From the NCBI GenBank assembly GCA_017305665.1, contig JAFKKH010000033.1, positions 1 through 61,591 of the forward strand: 61,591 nucleotides of DNA. Reading direction: 5' to 3'. Below are positions 50,877 to 61,591 of the stretch, in pieces. Source of the stretch: Hyphomicrobiales bacterium (GTDB lineage Bacteria; Pseudomonadota; Alphaproteobacteria; Rhizobiales; Xanthobacteraceae). The number at the start of each line of letters is the position of its first letter. Position 1 is the stretch's first letter. Below the pieces are notes generated by a model that ran no database searches, was not told the origin of the DNA, and saw only the letters and a list, made by a program, of their open reading frames with translations. Both the position numbers and the translations under genes were made by a program.

Positions 50877-52482
50877 CGTCAGTCCGGTTGCGCCCGATGA
50901 TCTGACATCGTGCGCTCAGCGCGAGAGCGGGGTCTCGGCGCAAGCTCGCATGAGCTTCGGCTATTTCGACTGGATCGAGCACTACGGCCGACGTTGTGGC
51001 CAGAAGATCGCCATTGAGGATTTGGCAAGCAAGCGAGAGTTGAGCTTTGCCGAACTAGCGCGCCGCACCAATTCGCTCGGACGATTCCTGATCGAAGAGA
51101 TTCGCGCTGCGCATGGTGATCGCGTCTGCCTGCTGGCAAAGAGTTGTCCTGAGGCTTTTGAGCTGCAATTTGCGTGCGCCAAGGCTGGAACGATTTTCGT
51201 TCCGCTCAACTGGCGTTTGGCTCTGCAGGAGCTGCAATACATCGTGAGCGATGCGGAGCCGTTGTGCCTGTTCTACGAACCGGAGTTCTCGGACGTCGCA
51301 ACGGCCTTACTTGCTGGCGGCTCCATCAGGGGGATTCGATTGGGCTCCGAGAGCTCTGACGATTATGAGGCAAAGATCGTACGTCATAAAGGAGGCGTTC
51401 TCACGCGACCGACGATGGATATGGAGGAGACCTGGTCAATCCTCTATACATCCGGCACCACCGGAAATCCGAAAGGAGTGATGTTGTCGTACCGGATGGT
51501 GACGGCAAATACCTTCAACTTCAGTATTCCGACACGAATCAGTACCGACAGCAAATTCCTTTGTGCAATGCCGACGTTCCACACCGGCGGGCTGAATGTT
51601 TATGCAAATCCGGTGCTGCATAGTGGTGGCACCGTCGTCATCATGCGTGACTTCGATCCGGCGTTGGCGCTGGCTCAAATGAGCAGTACGGACGTCGGTA
51701 TCACTCACTTTTTTGGAACGCCCTCGCACTACATCTTTATGAGCGAGTTGCCCGAATTCGACGAGGCGACATTTCCGACCCTCGTTAATGCCGGCATGGG
51801 TGGCGCGCCACCTTCAGCCAGCTTGATCGAGCGGTGGCTTTCGAAAAAGATTCCGCTTCAGCCCACTTACGGGATGACCGAAATCGGTCCGGGTATTCTC
51901 ACGACAGAACTCGAGCGCGTATCTGAAAAAATCGGAACGGCCGGCACTCCGTCGCTCCATATGGAATTCAAGGTTGCTGATCCCGCTACCGGACGGGAGT
52001 GCGATCCGAGAGAAGTCGGAGAGATTTGGGTGCGTGGCCCCGCGGTGATGTCAGGCTACTGGCGTCAGGCGGATACGACGGCAAAGTCTTTTCATGACGG
52101 CTGGTTCAAGAGCGGGGATGCGGCCTATCGCGATGAAGAGGGGTTTGTCTTTATCGTCGACCGCCTGAAGGAGATGTTCATCTCGGGGGGAGAGAACGTC
52201 TATCCAGCAGAAATCGAGAAAGTTCTATCGACGTTACCGGAGGTGTCGATGGTCGCCGTGGTCGGCGTACCTGATGCCCGTTGGGGAGAAGTCGGGCGGG
52301 CGTTCATCGTTCTCAAGCAGGGGCGGGCACTGACCGCACAGCAGGCAGAGGCGACCTGCCGAGCTTCGCTGGCGAAGTACAAGGTGCCGAAGCTGTTCAC
52401 ATTCGTCGAGAGTCTTCCGCAGACCTCGTCAGGTAAAGTCCAGCGAAGTGCGCTGAAACAACGTGCGGCAGTCCCAGACTAG
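50869..52482 (+). CDS. AMP-forming acyl-CoA ligase (FadD-like)
   Basis: A 537-residue adenylate-forming ligase: ILYTSGTTGNPKGVMLSYRM (ATP loop), QPTYGMTEIGPG, WFKSGDAAYRDEEGFVFIVD, RLKEMFISGGENVYPAEIEK and the catalytic lysine in QTSSGKVQRSALK. All core residues are present. The ATG at 50869 overlaps the flavin reductase gene by 8 bases and is preferred; in-frame starts at 50830 and 50950 also exist. It is only distantly similar to the ligase at 46259, so the two probably activate different acids of one pathway. Confidence 0.9.
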   Translation: MHSVSPVAPDDLTSCAQRESGVSAQARMSFGYFDWIEHYGRRCGQKIAIEDLASKRELSFAELARRTNSLGRFLIEEIRAAHGDRVCLLAKSCPEAFELQFACAKAGTIFVPLNWRLALQELQYIVSDAEPLCLFYEPEFSDVATALLAGGSIRGIRLGSESSDDYEAKIVRHKGGVLTRPTMDMEETWSILYTSGTTGNPKGVMLSYRMVTANTFNFSIPTRISTDSKFLCAMPTFHTGGLNVYANPVLHSGGTVVIMRDFDPALALAQMSSTDVGITHFFGTPSHYIFMSELPEFDEATFPTLVNAGMGGAPPSASLIERWLSKKIPLQPTYGMTEIGPGILTTELERVSEKIGTAGTPSLHMEFKVADPATGRECDPREVGEIWVRGPAVMSGYWRQADTTAKSFHDGWFKSGDAAYRDEEGFVFIVDRLKEMFISGGENVYPAEIEKVLSTLPEVSMVAVVGVPDARWGEVGRAFIVLKQGRALTAQQAEATCRASLAKYKVPKLFTFVESLPQTSSGKVQRSALKQRAAVPD

Positions 52483-52523
52483 GGGCTACCACAATAGAAA
52501 TACGACTTCACAGGGAGAATCGC

Positions 52524-53318
52524 GTGAAATTCGAAGATTACAAGACGATTACGTTCCGCCGCGATGGTCGCATTCTGACCGTGACGATGAATCGTCCCGA
52601 GTTGCTGAATGCGATCAATGGGCAACTACATGAGGAACTTGCCAGCGTCTTTATCGATGCCGATGAGGACGAAGGATCCGACGTGATCGTTCTGACCGGT
52701 GCCGGCGATGCATTTTCCGCTGGCGGCGATATGGAATGGCTGACACTAAATATCAAGCAGCCTGAGGAATTTTGGCGCACGGCCCGACACGCAAAGCGAA
52801 TTGTCAGTTCTCTGCTGGACTGCACCAAGCCGATCATTTCGATGGTGAACGGTCCGGCCATCGGTCTCGGAGCGTCGATGGCACTGCTATCCGACCTGAT
52901 CTACGTGGCCGACGACGCGATCATCGCCGACCCGCACGTCAAGATCGGTTTTGTTGCGGGCGATGGCGGCGCGCTGATCTGGCCGCAACTGATCGGTTAC
53001 GCGCGCGCGAAAGAATACTTGCTGACGGGTGATCCTGTGAAGGCCGTCGACGCGGAGCGCATGGGACTGATTAACCGCGCCGTGCCGCGAAAGGATCTCA
53101 ACGAAGTCACCTACAAGATGGCCAATCGCCTTGCGGGCGGAGCGCTGGTTGCTATCCGTGGAACGAAACGGGCTGTGAATATCGGTCTCAAGCAACTCGC
53201 TGAGGCGATCATGGATGTGTCGCTGAGCCTGGAAGCAGAATCCAACATAAGCCGAGATCATAAGGAAGGCATCGAGGCATTCCAGCAGAAGCGTAAACCC
53301 AAGTTCACAGGTCGATAG
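52524..53318 (+). CDS. Crotonase-family protein lacking both hydratase glutamates
   Basis: A 264-residue crotonase-fold protein. The oxyanion loop GAGDAFSAGGDMEWL is normal. Both hydratase glutamates are replaced: LGASMALLSD has Ser, and IIADPHVKIG has His, with an Asp in FVAGDGG. This set occurs in crotonase members that are not simple hydratases, so a different reaction on the CoA ester is expected. GGGAG precedes the ATG at 52524. Its stop overlaps the GTG of the acyl-CoA dehydrogenase frame. Confidence 0.86.
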   Translation: MKFEDYKTITFRRDGRILTVTMNRPELLNAINGQLHEELASVFIDADEDEGSDVIVLTGAGDAFSAGGDMEWLTLNIKQPEEFWRTARHAKRIVSSLLDCTKPIISMVNGPAIGLGASMALLSDLIYVADDAIIADPHVKIGFVAGDGGALIWPQLIGYARAKEYLLTGDPVKAVDAERMGLINRAVPRKDLNEVTYKMANRLAGGALVAIRGTKRAVNIGLKQLAEAIMDVSLSLEAESNISRDHKEGIEAFQQKRKPKFTGR

Positions 53319-53323
53319 TGGTC

Positions 53324-54496
53324 ATGAACCAGGTTTCAGCGCCGGCCGATCGGTCAGTATCCGAGATACGAAAAGAGGTGCGGGCTTTTGTCTCGCGAGA
53401 GATGAGTCGCGAGCAGGCGCGGGAATGGGATGCAACTGAAAGTTCGCCGAACCAGATTGTGCCTCGGTTGGCGCAGTTGGGTTTGACGGGCTTGACGGTG
53501 CCTCGCGAATACGGCGGTACCGGCCGTAACATTCCCGGCGCATTGGCGGTGATCGAGGAACTGTCGAAGCGCAGCCTCGCCGCGGCGGTGCCTTATCTGA
53601 TGTGCGCGTGCTATGCCGGTGTGAATATTCTTGAATGTGGCAACGAGGAGCAGAAGGGCTATTTCTTACCAAAAGTGCCGAGGGGAGAGGTTCTGTTCTC
53701 CTTCGGTCTCACCGAGCCGGAAAGCGGAAGCGATCTGGCAGGCATCAGCACCGTCGCTCGACGTAATGGCGAGCGTATCGTCGTGAGTGGGCGCAAGCAG
53801 TTCATCAACGGCCCGAACATGGCGAACTACATTTATACGCTAGTTCGCTCGGGATCTCCGGATCAGAGGTACAAGAATCTCTCACTGTTGCTGATCCCGA
53901 CCGACGAGAAGGGCGTTCGCATCGAACGGGTCCAGAGCATCGGCATGCGCGGAGGCGCAGCTCTTTGTAATGTCATCTTTGACGAGGTGCAGCTATCAGC
54001 ACGTAACATCGTTGGCGGTGAGCAGATGTGGGACAAGGGTTGGCAGATGCTGGTTGGCCCCGGTCTCGACATCGAAAAGCTAGAAGTCGCAGCAATGGCA
54101 CTGGGTATCGCTGAGGCGGCATTGGAGGATGCCTGGTCGTATTCCGAGCAACGTGTGCAATTTGGGCGCAGCATTAGCGCCTTTCAGTCAACCCGACATC
54201 TTCTCGTCGACGTTCGGACCCGGATATTCGCGTGTCGGCTGATGCTTGAGTGCGCGGCTGAGCTTGCACAAAATCGACAGCCATGTGGGGTCGAGAGCTC
54301 GATGGCGAAGCTCTTCATTTGCGAAGAAGCCAAATCGGCTGTTTTGCAGTGCCAATCGGTCCTTGGGGCTTATGGCTGCATCGCAGGTTCGGACATGGAG
54401 CGCTACGTCCGGGATATCCAGATATTGCCGCTTGTTGGCGGCTCCTCAGCAATTCAGCGAAACAATATCGCAAAGCAGCTCCGTCTGCGTCAGTAG
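53324..54496 (+). CDS. Acyl-CoA dehydrogenase
   Basis: A 390-residue enzyme of normal family length. The FAD/substrate motif SFGLTEPESGSDLAGISTVA and the C-terminal region QCQSVLGAYGCIAGSDMERY, then RDIQILPLVGGSSAIQRNNI are typical; the last matches the xxGGTxEIQrxxIA pattern with Ser for Thr. The catalytic base, a Glu or equivalent before GGS, is not certain by eye: the position reads PLVGG, so catalysis may use another residue. The ATG at 53324 is preferred to a GTG at 53318. It oxidises a CoA ester formed by the ligase of the operon. Confidence 0.88.
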   Translation: MNQVSAPADRSVSEIRKEVRAFVSREMSREQAREWDATESSPNQIVPRLAQLGLTGLTVPREYGGTGRNIPGALAVIEELSKRSLAAAVPYLMCACYAGVNILECGNEEQKGYFLPKVPRGEVLFSFGLTEPESGSDLAGISTVARRNGERIVVSGRKQFINGPNMANYIYTLVRSGSPDQRYKNLSLLLIPTDEKGVRIERVQSIGMRGGAALCNVIFDEVQLSARNIVGGEQMWDKGWQMLVGPGLDIEKLEVAAMALGIAEAALEDAWSYSEQRVQFGRSISAFQSTRHLLVDVRTRIFACRLMLECAAELAQNRQPCGVESSMAKLFICEEAKSAVLQCQSVLGAYGCIAGSDMERYVRDIQILPLVGGSSAIQRNNIAKQLRLRQ

Positions 54497-54506
54497 TGAG
54501 ATAGCC

Positions 54507-55817
54507 ATGACCCAAACACGGCAAATGAAGCTTGGAGCATTTCTCTATCCTTATGGGCATCATATTGCCGCCTGGCGGGATCCCGCCGGGCCCATCGATG
54601 CATCGATCAATTTTCCAAGTTATATCGAGCTGGCCAAGACCGCGGAACGCGGACTGTTCGATCTGATCTTTATGGCAGACTCGGTCACCGTTGCCGGCGG
54701 TGATAATGAAAGTCTGCGCCGGCTTTCCTATGTTGCCTGGATCGATCCCTTTACGTTGCTCAGCGGCCTAGCGGCTGTGACGTCGCGAATTGGTCTGGTA
54801 TGCACAGCCACAACGACTTTCGATCAACCGTATCTGATTGCGCGGCGGTTTGCTTCGCTGGATCTGACGAGCGGTGGTCGCGCTGGCTGGAATCTAGTGA
54901 CGTCAAGCAATCCGAATGAAGCCAGTAACTTCGGCCTCGATAAGCACATGGCAACGAGCGAGCGTTACGAGCGAGCTTTCGAGTTCGCCCAGATCGTTCG
55001 CGGCCTCTGGAAGAGCTGGGATGACGACGCATTCGTTCGCGACAGAGAGGCGTGTGTTTTTTCCGATCCCGAAAAGCTTCACGTTCTCGATCATAGGGGA
55101 AGGTTCTACAAGGTTCGCGGACCGCTGAATGTCGCGCGGTCGCCCCAGGGGCAGCCGGTTATGGTGCAAGCCGGCGCATCCGAGGATGGGAAGAACCTAG
55201 CTGCGGAAACAGCCGAAGTGGTCTTCACGGCTCAGCCGACGCTGAATGGCGCGAAAGAGTTTTATGACGACCTCAAGTCTCGCGTGAGCGCACGGAACCG
55301 TGATCCCGACGATCTCAAGATCATGCCGGGGTTTTTCATCACGGTAGGTCGCAGCAAGGATGAGGCTATCGAGAAGTATGATCGCCTTCAGAAGCTGATA
55401 CATCCCGAGGTTGGTGTGAAGCAGCTCTATAATCTGACTGGCTTTGACTTTTCGGGATATCCCATCGATGGGCCGGTACCCGACGTTCCGCCGACGAAAG
55501 AAGGATCCAGCCGAACGAATCTATTGGTGGATATGGCACGGCGGAATGGCCTCACCATCCGACAATTGTACGAACGGATCGCGGGCGGCCGCGGGCACTA
55601 CCAGGTATGCGGAAGTCCTAAAGACGTTGCTGACGAGATGGAGCGGTGGTTCGTCGAGGGAGCCGCAGATGGGTTCAATGTCATGGCGCCAGTCCTTCCG
55701 GATGGACTGAATGATTTCGTTGATCTGGTCATACCGGAATTGCAGCGTCGCAAGCTTTTCCGAACAGAGTATTCCGGAAGAACTCTGAGGGATCATTTGG
55801 GACTCAGGATGCAATAG
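54507..55817 (+). CDS. NtaA/SnaA/DszA-type FMN-dependent monooxygenase
   Basis: A 436-residue LLM-family enzyme of the nitrilotriacetate/dibenzothiophene-sulfone monooxygenase branch. Visible: MKLGAFLYPYGHHIAAWRDP, the conserved RRFASLDLTSGGRAGWNLVT followed by SSNPNEASNFG, GQPVMVQAGASEDGKNLAAE for FMN binding, and a C-terminal VDLVIPELQRRKLFRTEYSG that is diagnostic of the branch. It uses FMNH2 and O2 to cleave C-N or C-S bonds or oxygenate a substrate. The reductase gene is three genes upstream. The ATG at 54507 lies ten bases after the acyl-CoA dehydrogenase gene. Confidence 0.92.
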   Translation: MTQTRQMKLGAFLYPYGHHIAAWRDPAGPIDASINFPSYIELAKTAERGLFDLIFMADSVTVAGGDNESLRRLSYVAWIDPFTLLSGLAAVTSRIGLVCTATTTFDQPYLIARRFASLDLTSGGRAGWNLVTSSNPNEASNFGLDKHMATSERYERAFEFAQIVRGLWKSWDDDAFVRDREACVFSDPEKLHVLDHRGRFYKVRGPLNVARSPQGQPVMVQAGASEDGKNLAAETAEVVFTAQPTLNGAKEFYDDLKSRVSARNRDPDDLKIMPGFFITVGRSKDEAIEKYDRLQKLIHPEVGVKQLYNLTGFDFSGYPIDGPVPDVPPTKEGSSRTNLLVDMARRNGLTIRQLYERIAGGRGHYQVCGSPKDVADEMERWFVEGAADGFNVMAPVLPDGLNDFVDLVIPELQRRKLFRTEYSGRTLRDHLGLRMQ

Positions 55818-55820
55818 AAT

Positions 55821-55844
55821 CCGCGCCAAGAGCGATTGGCGCGG
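55821..55844 (+). other. Intercistronic hairpin before tctB
   Basis: CCGCGCCAA (55821-55829), loop GAGCGA, TTGGCGCGG (55836-55844): nine perfect pairs directly after the monooxygenase stop codon. No T-run follows. It may protect the upstream message or partly stop transcription before the transporter genes. Confidence 0.55.
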
Positions 55845-55898
55845 CCGCGATTATGACGCCGCAACTAAAGACGGCGGGCACGCAAGAGGAGGAAGAGA

Positions 55899-56336
55899 AT
55901 GCCAAGGCTGGAGAAATACGACTATCTGGCAGGCGCCGCCATTATGCTCTTCGGCGCGGTCGCCGTTGTCTGCGGGATTGATTACCATGTCGGCACGCTT
56001 TCACGCATGGGGCCTGGCTTCTTTCCTGTTGCTCTCGGCGTTGTATTGATCCTGGCGGGTATTGTCATTGCCTACTCCAAAAAGGAAGAAGACGGCGAAG
56101 ATGTTCCTTTGGACTGGCGCGGCATGTCCTGCATTGTGCTGGGTGTAGTTCTATTCATTGTCCTGGGCGCCTATGCCGGATTGATACCCGCAACGGCGGC
56201 ATGCGTTTTCGTCTCGGCTATGGGAGATCGGACGGCGACGATTCGGTCAAGCCTGCTTCTTTCGGTCGCCATCACGTGTGCGGGGGTGCTGCTGTTCTCC
56301 TATGCGCTCGGCGTTCCATTCCCTTTGTTCCGATGA
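55899..56336 (+). CDS. tctB: Tripartite tricarboxylate transporter small membrane subunit TctB
   Basis: A 145-residue membrane protein with four hydrophobic segments and the TctB-family start (YLAGAAIMLFGAVAVVCGID, then GTLSRMGPGFFPVALGVVLI). It forms the transporter with TctA and a periplasmic Bug/TctC receptor and takes up organic acids using the ion gradient. GAGGAGGAAGAG precedes the ATG at 55899. tctA follows after eight bases. No receptor gene is adjacent; the four receptors at 38783-46108 are the likely partners. Confidence 0.92.
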   Translation: MPRLEKYDYLAGAAIMLFGAVAVVCGIDYHVGTLSRMGPGFFPVALGVVLILAGIVIAYSKKEEDGEDVPLDWRGMSCIVLGVVLFIVLGAYAGLIPATAACVFVSAMGDRTATIRSSLLLSVAITCAGVLLFSYALGVPFPLFR

Positions 56337-56344
56337 GGTGAGTG

Positions 56345-57901
56345 ATGGTATCGACCGCGCTTCAGGATCTGTGGTTCGGATTTGGTGTTGCATTTGAACC
56401 AAACCATCTGTTTTGGTGCTTCGTTGGTGTACTTCTTGGAAACATCGTTGGCGTATTGCCGGGCCTCGGCGTTTTGGCAACCATATCGGTCCTTCTTCCG
56501 CTGACCTTCACGATGGCCCCGGTGTCGGCGATACTGCTGCTGGCGGGAATCTTCTATGGTTCGCAGTATGGTGGTGCCATCTGCTCCATCCTGCTGAATC
56601 TGCCGTGTCATCCACCGCACGCGGTTACTTGTCTCGACGGCTTTCCCTTGACGAAGCAAGGGCGCGGCGGTGCCGCGCTCGGCGTAACGATGCTTGCGTC
56701 TTTTGTCGGTGCATCGTTCGGCATTACCGAGATGATCTTTCTGGCTCCGGTCCTTGTCAGTATTGCTCTCAAGTTCCAGTCCCCCGAAATTTTCTCGCTG
56801 ATGCTGCTCGGGCTTCTCGCCGGATCCACGCTTAGCAAGGGCAGCCCAGTCAAGGGCTTCGCCATGATGGTTCTTGGACTGCTTCTCGGAATTGTCGGGA
56901 CGGATATCAATACCAGTGTACCGAGATTTACTTTCGGTCTGGATCATCTTCAAGATGGAATCGAGATCGTCGCACTTGCACTTGGCCTTTTCGGAATCGC
57001 AGAATTCATTAAGAGCGTAAATAATATCCACGTCACCAATATCGAGGGAGCAAAAGTCCGCTTCGCAGATTTGCGTCCGACTCGAGCCGAGCTTCGCAGG
57101 GCCGTTCCTGCGATGTTGCGTGGTACAATGGTTGGCTCGCTTTGCTCGATGATCCCGGGAACGGGGCCGACCATTGCGTCGTTTATCGCGTACATGTTCG
57201 AGAAGAAAGTCACGAAGAATCCAGAAAAGTTCGGGACGGGAGCCATCGAGGGTGTTGCGGCGCCAGAAGCGGCAACGCATTCCTCCGTCCAGGGCGATTT
57301 CATTCCGACAATGAGTCTAGGTATCCCGGGTGATGCTGTTATGGCGCTCTTGTTGGGAGCGCTCATGATTGTTGGCGTTACTCCCGGACCTCAGTTGATC
57401 AGAGAGCATCCGGACGTTTTCTGGGGACTGGTCGCTAGCTTTTGGGTCGGGAATATTCTGCTTGTTCTTCTCAACGTCCCCTTGATCAGTGTTTGGGTGA
57501 AGCTTCTGGCGATCCCGTACAAGTATCTTTACCCGAGCGCACTGTTCTTCGTTTGCATTGGTGTTTACAGCGCAAGCAACGACCTGTTCCAAGTCGGTGA
57601 AACGCTGGTCATTGGCATCGTCGGATATGTGCTTCTGCGTTTGAGATTCCACCCAGCTCCGGTTTTGCTGGGATTCGTCTTGGGGCCACGCCTTGAGGAG
57701 AACTTTCGGCGCAGTATGTTGATCTCGGATGGTGATCTTTCGATATTCGTCCACCGGCCGATCAGCGCAGTGTTTCTGTTGCTATGCACGATCCTGATCG
57801 GCAGCCAGATCTATCAGTGGCTACGTCGCATGACAAGAAAGAGCGGGATCGAACAGGTGCCGAGCGATTCGATCCAAAGTCTCGAAGCGCTGAGAAACTG
57901 A
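56345..57901 (+). CDS. tctA: Tripartite tricarboxylate transporter large membrane subunit TctA
   Basis: A 518-residue membrane protein with about 11-12 hydrophobic segments. The TctA motif [20 protein letters not shown] is followed by [20 protein letters not shown], and the second half repeats it as [20 protein letters not shown] and [19 protein letters not shown]. Usual TctA reads NxPGxxxx after the SILLN motif; here [16 protein letters not shown] has Cys in place of Gly, a small change near the substrate path. GAGGTGA precedes the ATG at 56345. It is the last gene of the low-G+C region; mccB begins 62 bases later. Confidence 0.93.
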   Translation: MVSTALQDLWFGFGVAFEPNHLFWCFVGVLLGNIVGVLPGLGVLATISVLLPLTFTMAPVSAILLLAGIFYGSQYGGAICSILLNLPCHPPHAVTCLDGFPLTKQGRGGAALGVTMLASFVGASFGITEMIFLAPVLVSIALKFQSPEIFSLMLLGLLAGSTLSKGSPVKGFAMMVLGLLLGIVGTDINTSVPRFTFGLDHLQDGIEIVALALGLFGIAEFIKSVNNIHVTNIEGAKVRFADLRPTRAELRRAVPAMLRGTMVGSLCSMIPGTGPTIASFIAYMFEKKVTKNPEKFGTGAIEGVAAPEAATHSSVQGDFIPTMSLGIPGDAVMALLLGALMIVGVTPGPQLIREHPDVFWGLVASFWVGNILLVLLNVPLISVWVKLLAIPYKYLYPSALFFVCIGVYSASNDLFQVGETLVIGIVGYVLLRLRFHPAPVLLGFVLGPRLEENFRRSMLISDGDLSIFVHRPISAVFLLLCTILIGSQIYQWLRRMTRKSGIEQVPSDSIQSLEALRN

Positions 57902-57962
57902 TCCATGTAAACAGTCTCTCACTCTCGACCTTAATTTCTCTTACCTTCCTAATCGGATTTCC

Positions 57963-59606
<1,644 letters not shown>

Positions 59607-59607
<1 letters not shown>

Positions 59608-61591
59608 TGATGGCCAAAGCTCCGCAGTACCGCCGCTTCGACACGCTCCTGATCGCCAATCGCGGCGAGATCGCCTGCCGGGTGATCCGCTCGGCCCGCG
59701 CCATGGGCCTGCGCACCGTTGCGGTCTACTCCGAGGCCGACCGCGATGCGCTGCACGTCGCGATGGCCGACGATGCCGTGCTGCTGGGGCCGGCCCGCGC
59801 CCGCGACAGTTATCTCGCCATCGAGAAGGTGATCGATGCGGCCCGTCGGACCGGTGCGGAAGGCATCCATCCCGGCTACGGCTTCCTGTCGGAGAACGCC
59901 GCCTTCGCGCAGGCCTGCGCCGATGCGGGCCTGGTGTTCGTCGGCCCGACCGCCGCCATGATGACGGCGATGGGATCGAAGTCCGGCTCCAAGGCGCTGA
60001 TGGAGAAGGCCGGCGTGCCATTGGTGCCCGGCTATCACGGCGAGGCGCAGGACGATGCCACGCTGCAGGGCGCAGCCGACAGGATCGGCTATCCGGTGCT
60101 GGTCAAGGCGTCGGCCGGCGGCGGCGGCCGCGGCATGCGGATCGTGCGGTCGGCGGCAGAGCTCGCGCCGGCCATCGTCAGCGCCAAGCGCGAGGCCAAG
60201 GCGGCGTTCGGCGACGAGCGGATGCTGATCGAGAAGTACGTCGACACTCCCCGCCATATCGAGGTGCAGGTGATCGGCGACAGCCACGGCAACCTGCTGT
60301 CGCTGTTCGAGCGCGAATGCACCCTGCAGCGCCGCCACCAGAAGGTGATCGAGGAGGCGCCATCGCCGACCCTGAACGCCGCGCAGCGCGACAAGGTCTG
60401 CGAAGCCGCGCGCAAGGCGGCCGGGGCGGTGAACTATGTCGGCGCCGGCACCATCGAGTTCGTCTCCGACGGTAGAGAGGTGTTCTTCATCGAGATGAAC
60501 ACCCGCCTGCAGGTCGAGCATCCCGTCACCGAGCTGATCACCGGCGTCGACCTGGTCGAATGGCAGTTGCGGGTGGCGTTCGGCGAGAAGCTGCCGCGGA
60601 CGCAGGACCAGATCAAACTGAACGGCCACGCCATCGAGGCGCGGGTCTATGCCGAGAACCCGGGCAGGAACTTCATGCCCTCGGTCGGCCGCATCACGAC
60701 CTGGCGCACCCCGCTCGAGGTCGACGGCTTGCGGATCGATTCCGGCTATCGCGCGGGCGATACCGTCTCGCCGAACTACGACGCCATGCTGGCCAAGGTG
60801 ATCGCCTGGGCGCCGACCCGGGACGCCGCGATCGGCCGGCTCAACCGCGGTCTGGAAGAGACCGACGTGCGCGGCATCGTTACCAACATTCCGTTCCTGT
60901 CGGCGCTGATCACCCATCCCGAGGTGCGCGCCAACGCGATCGACACCGGCTTCATCGAGCGCCACCTGGCGGAGCTGACCGGGACCTCGGCCGCGCCGGG
61001 CGAGGTCGAGCTCGCCGCCGCGGTCGCCGCGATCCTCGACGCCGAGCGCACGGATGCGGCATCGCCCTGGCAAACCCCGGGCTGGATGCCGGTCGGCCGT
61101 CGCCGGCGGCGCTTCGTGTTCCGGCAGGGCCAGAGCGAGCACGCCGTCACGTTGATCTATGGTAATGGCCCGGCGCAGGTCCGGATCGCGGACAAGGACT
61201 TTGCGTTCGAAGCCGCCCCGGACCATGCCGGCGGCCTGTCGCTGGCGCTCGACGGGATGCGCAGCCACGTCGCCTGCGTCGTCGAGGGCCACGAACTCTA
61301 CCTGCGCACCCGCAACGGCCGCTTCGAGTTGCACTGGGTCGATCCGTTCGGCGGCGACGACGAGGAGCAGGTCGGCGAGGACCGCATCGTGGCGCCATTG
61401 CCCGGCACCGTGGTGGCGCTGCTGGCGCAGGAGGGCGCAACGCTCGAGAAGGGCGCGCCGATCCTCACCCTGGAAGTGATGAAGATGGAGCAGACCCTGC
61501 GCGCCCCCTACGCCGGCGTCCTGAAATCCATCACATGCAAAATCGGCGATATCGTCCAGGAAGGTCAAGAACTCGCCGAAATCGAGCAGGC
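59607..61591 (+). CDS. mccA: Methylcrotonyl-CoA carboxylase biotin-containing subunit, 3' end outside the window
   Basis: About 661 codons of the biotin carboxylase/biotin carrier subunit. The N-terminal biotin carboxylase domain has LIANRGEIACRVIRSARAMG, HPGYGFLSENAAFAQAC, the glycine-rich VKASAGGGGRGMRIV, ERECTLQRRHQKVIEEAPSP and FIEMNTRLQVEHPVTELITG. The biotin attachment motif EVMKMEQ lies in the visible C terminus, with only a few residues likely missing. It carboxylates biotin with ATP and bicarbonate for the MccB partner. The ATG at 59607 overlaps the mccB stop; the next codon is also ATG. It probably depends on translation through mccB, so the frameshift there may be polar. Confidence 0.92.

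Overview
The window looks like chromosome of a Bradyrhizobium-type alphaproteobacterium (family Nitrobacteraceae: Bradyrhizobium, Rhodopseudomonas or close kin). The support is the G+C-rich core genes, a dispersed palindrome at 265-350 of the kind scattered through those genomes, and a gene load dominated by acyl-CoA metabolism, IclR regulators and Bug/TctC solute receptors. I assigned it by reading the sequence; no database search was run.

Layout. (1) Positions 1-4260 are G+C-rich core: the start of a histone-deacetylase-family gene, a periplasmic 5'-nucleotidase, an acyl-CoA dehydrogenase and tRNA-Gln(UUG) with its terminator. (2) From 4.3 to 57.9 kb the DNA is visibly less G+C-rich and has the character of an accessory catabolic region, with several scars of broken genes (ParB/LysR near 5.1-6.1 kb, an enolase-like tail near 15.5 kb, FAD oxidase/ClC channel near 22.9-24.0 kb). 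(3) From 57.96 kb the sequence becomes very G+C-rich again with mccB-mccA (methylcrotonyl-CoA carboxylase). mccB is frameshifted by an exact 40-bp tandem duplication.

The accessory part contains four units. Unit A (6.3-15.4 kb): two metallo-beta-lactamase-fold hydrolases divergent from an NMT1/TauA-type ABC importer, IclR regulator, crotonase, alpha/beta hydrolase, SDR and a beta-keto acid cleavage enzyme (BKACE). Together they suggest uptake of an unknown compound, ring opening or hydrolysis, oxidation to a beta-keto acid and cleavage with acetyl-CoA. Unit B (15.7-24.6 kb): small stress or redox genes (Rrf2 regulator with a perfect palindromic operator, epimerase, MocR regulator, membrane protein, cupin, DUF4345, AhpD-like, GNAT, azoreductase, ABM monooxygenase) mixed with pseudogenes. 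Unit C (24.6-36.2 kb): an amide utilisation locus with AmiC-AmiR on one strand and, divergently, an amidase, an FmdA-type formamidase, a five-gene urea/amide-type ABC importer, an SDR and a second amidase. The amidase leader contains a strong intrinsic terminator preceded by an A1/G4 hexaloop hairpin, as expected for ANTAR (AmiR) antitermination. Unit D (37.0-57.9 kb): a TPP enzyme, four Bug/TctC receptors, one TctB-TctA pair, two LLM flavin monooxygenases, a flavin reductase, an AhpD-like protein, two acyl-CoA ligases, two crotonases, an acyl-CoA dehydrogenase, two IclR and one TetR regulator. This is the best candidate for an undescribed pathway: uptake of an organic acid by a multi-receptor tripartite transporter, FMNH2-dependent oxygenation, CoA activation and beta-oxidation-like degradation. 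The substrate cannot be read from sequence.

No intact transposase, integrase, phage gene or CRISPR array was seen.
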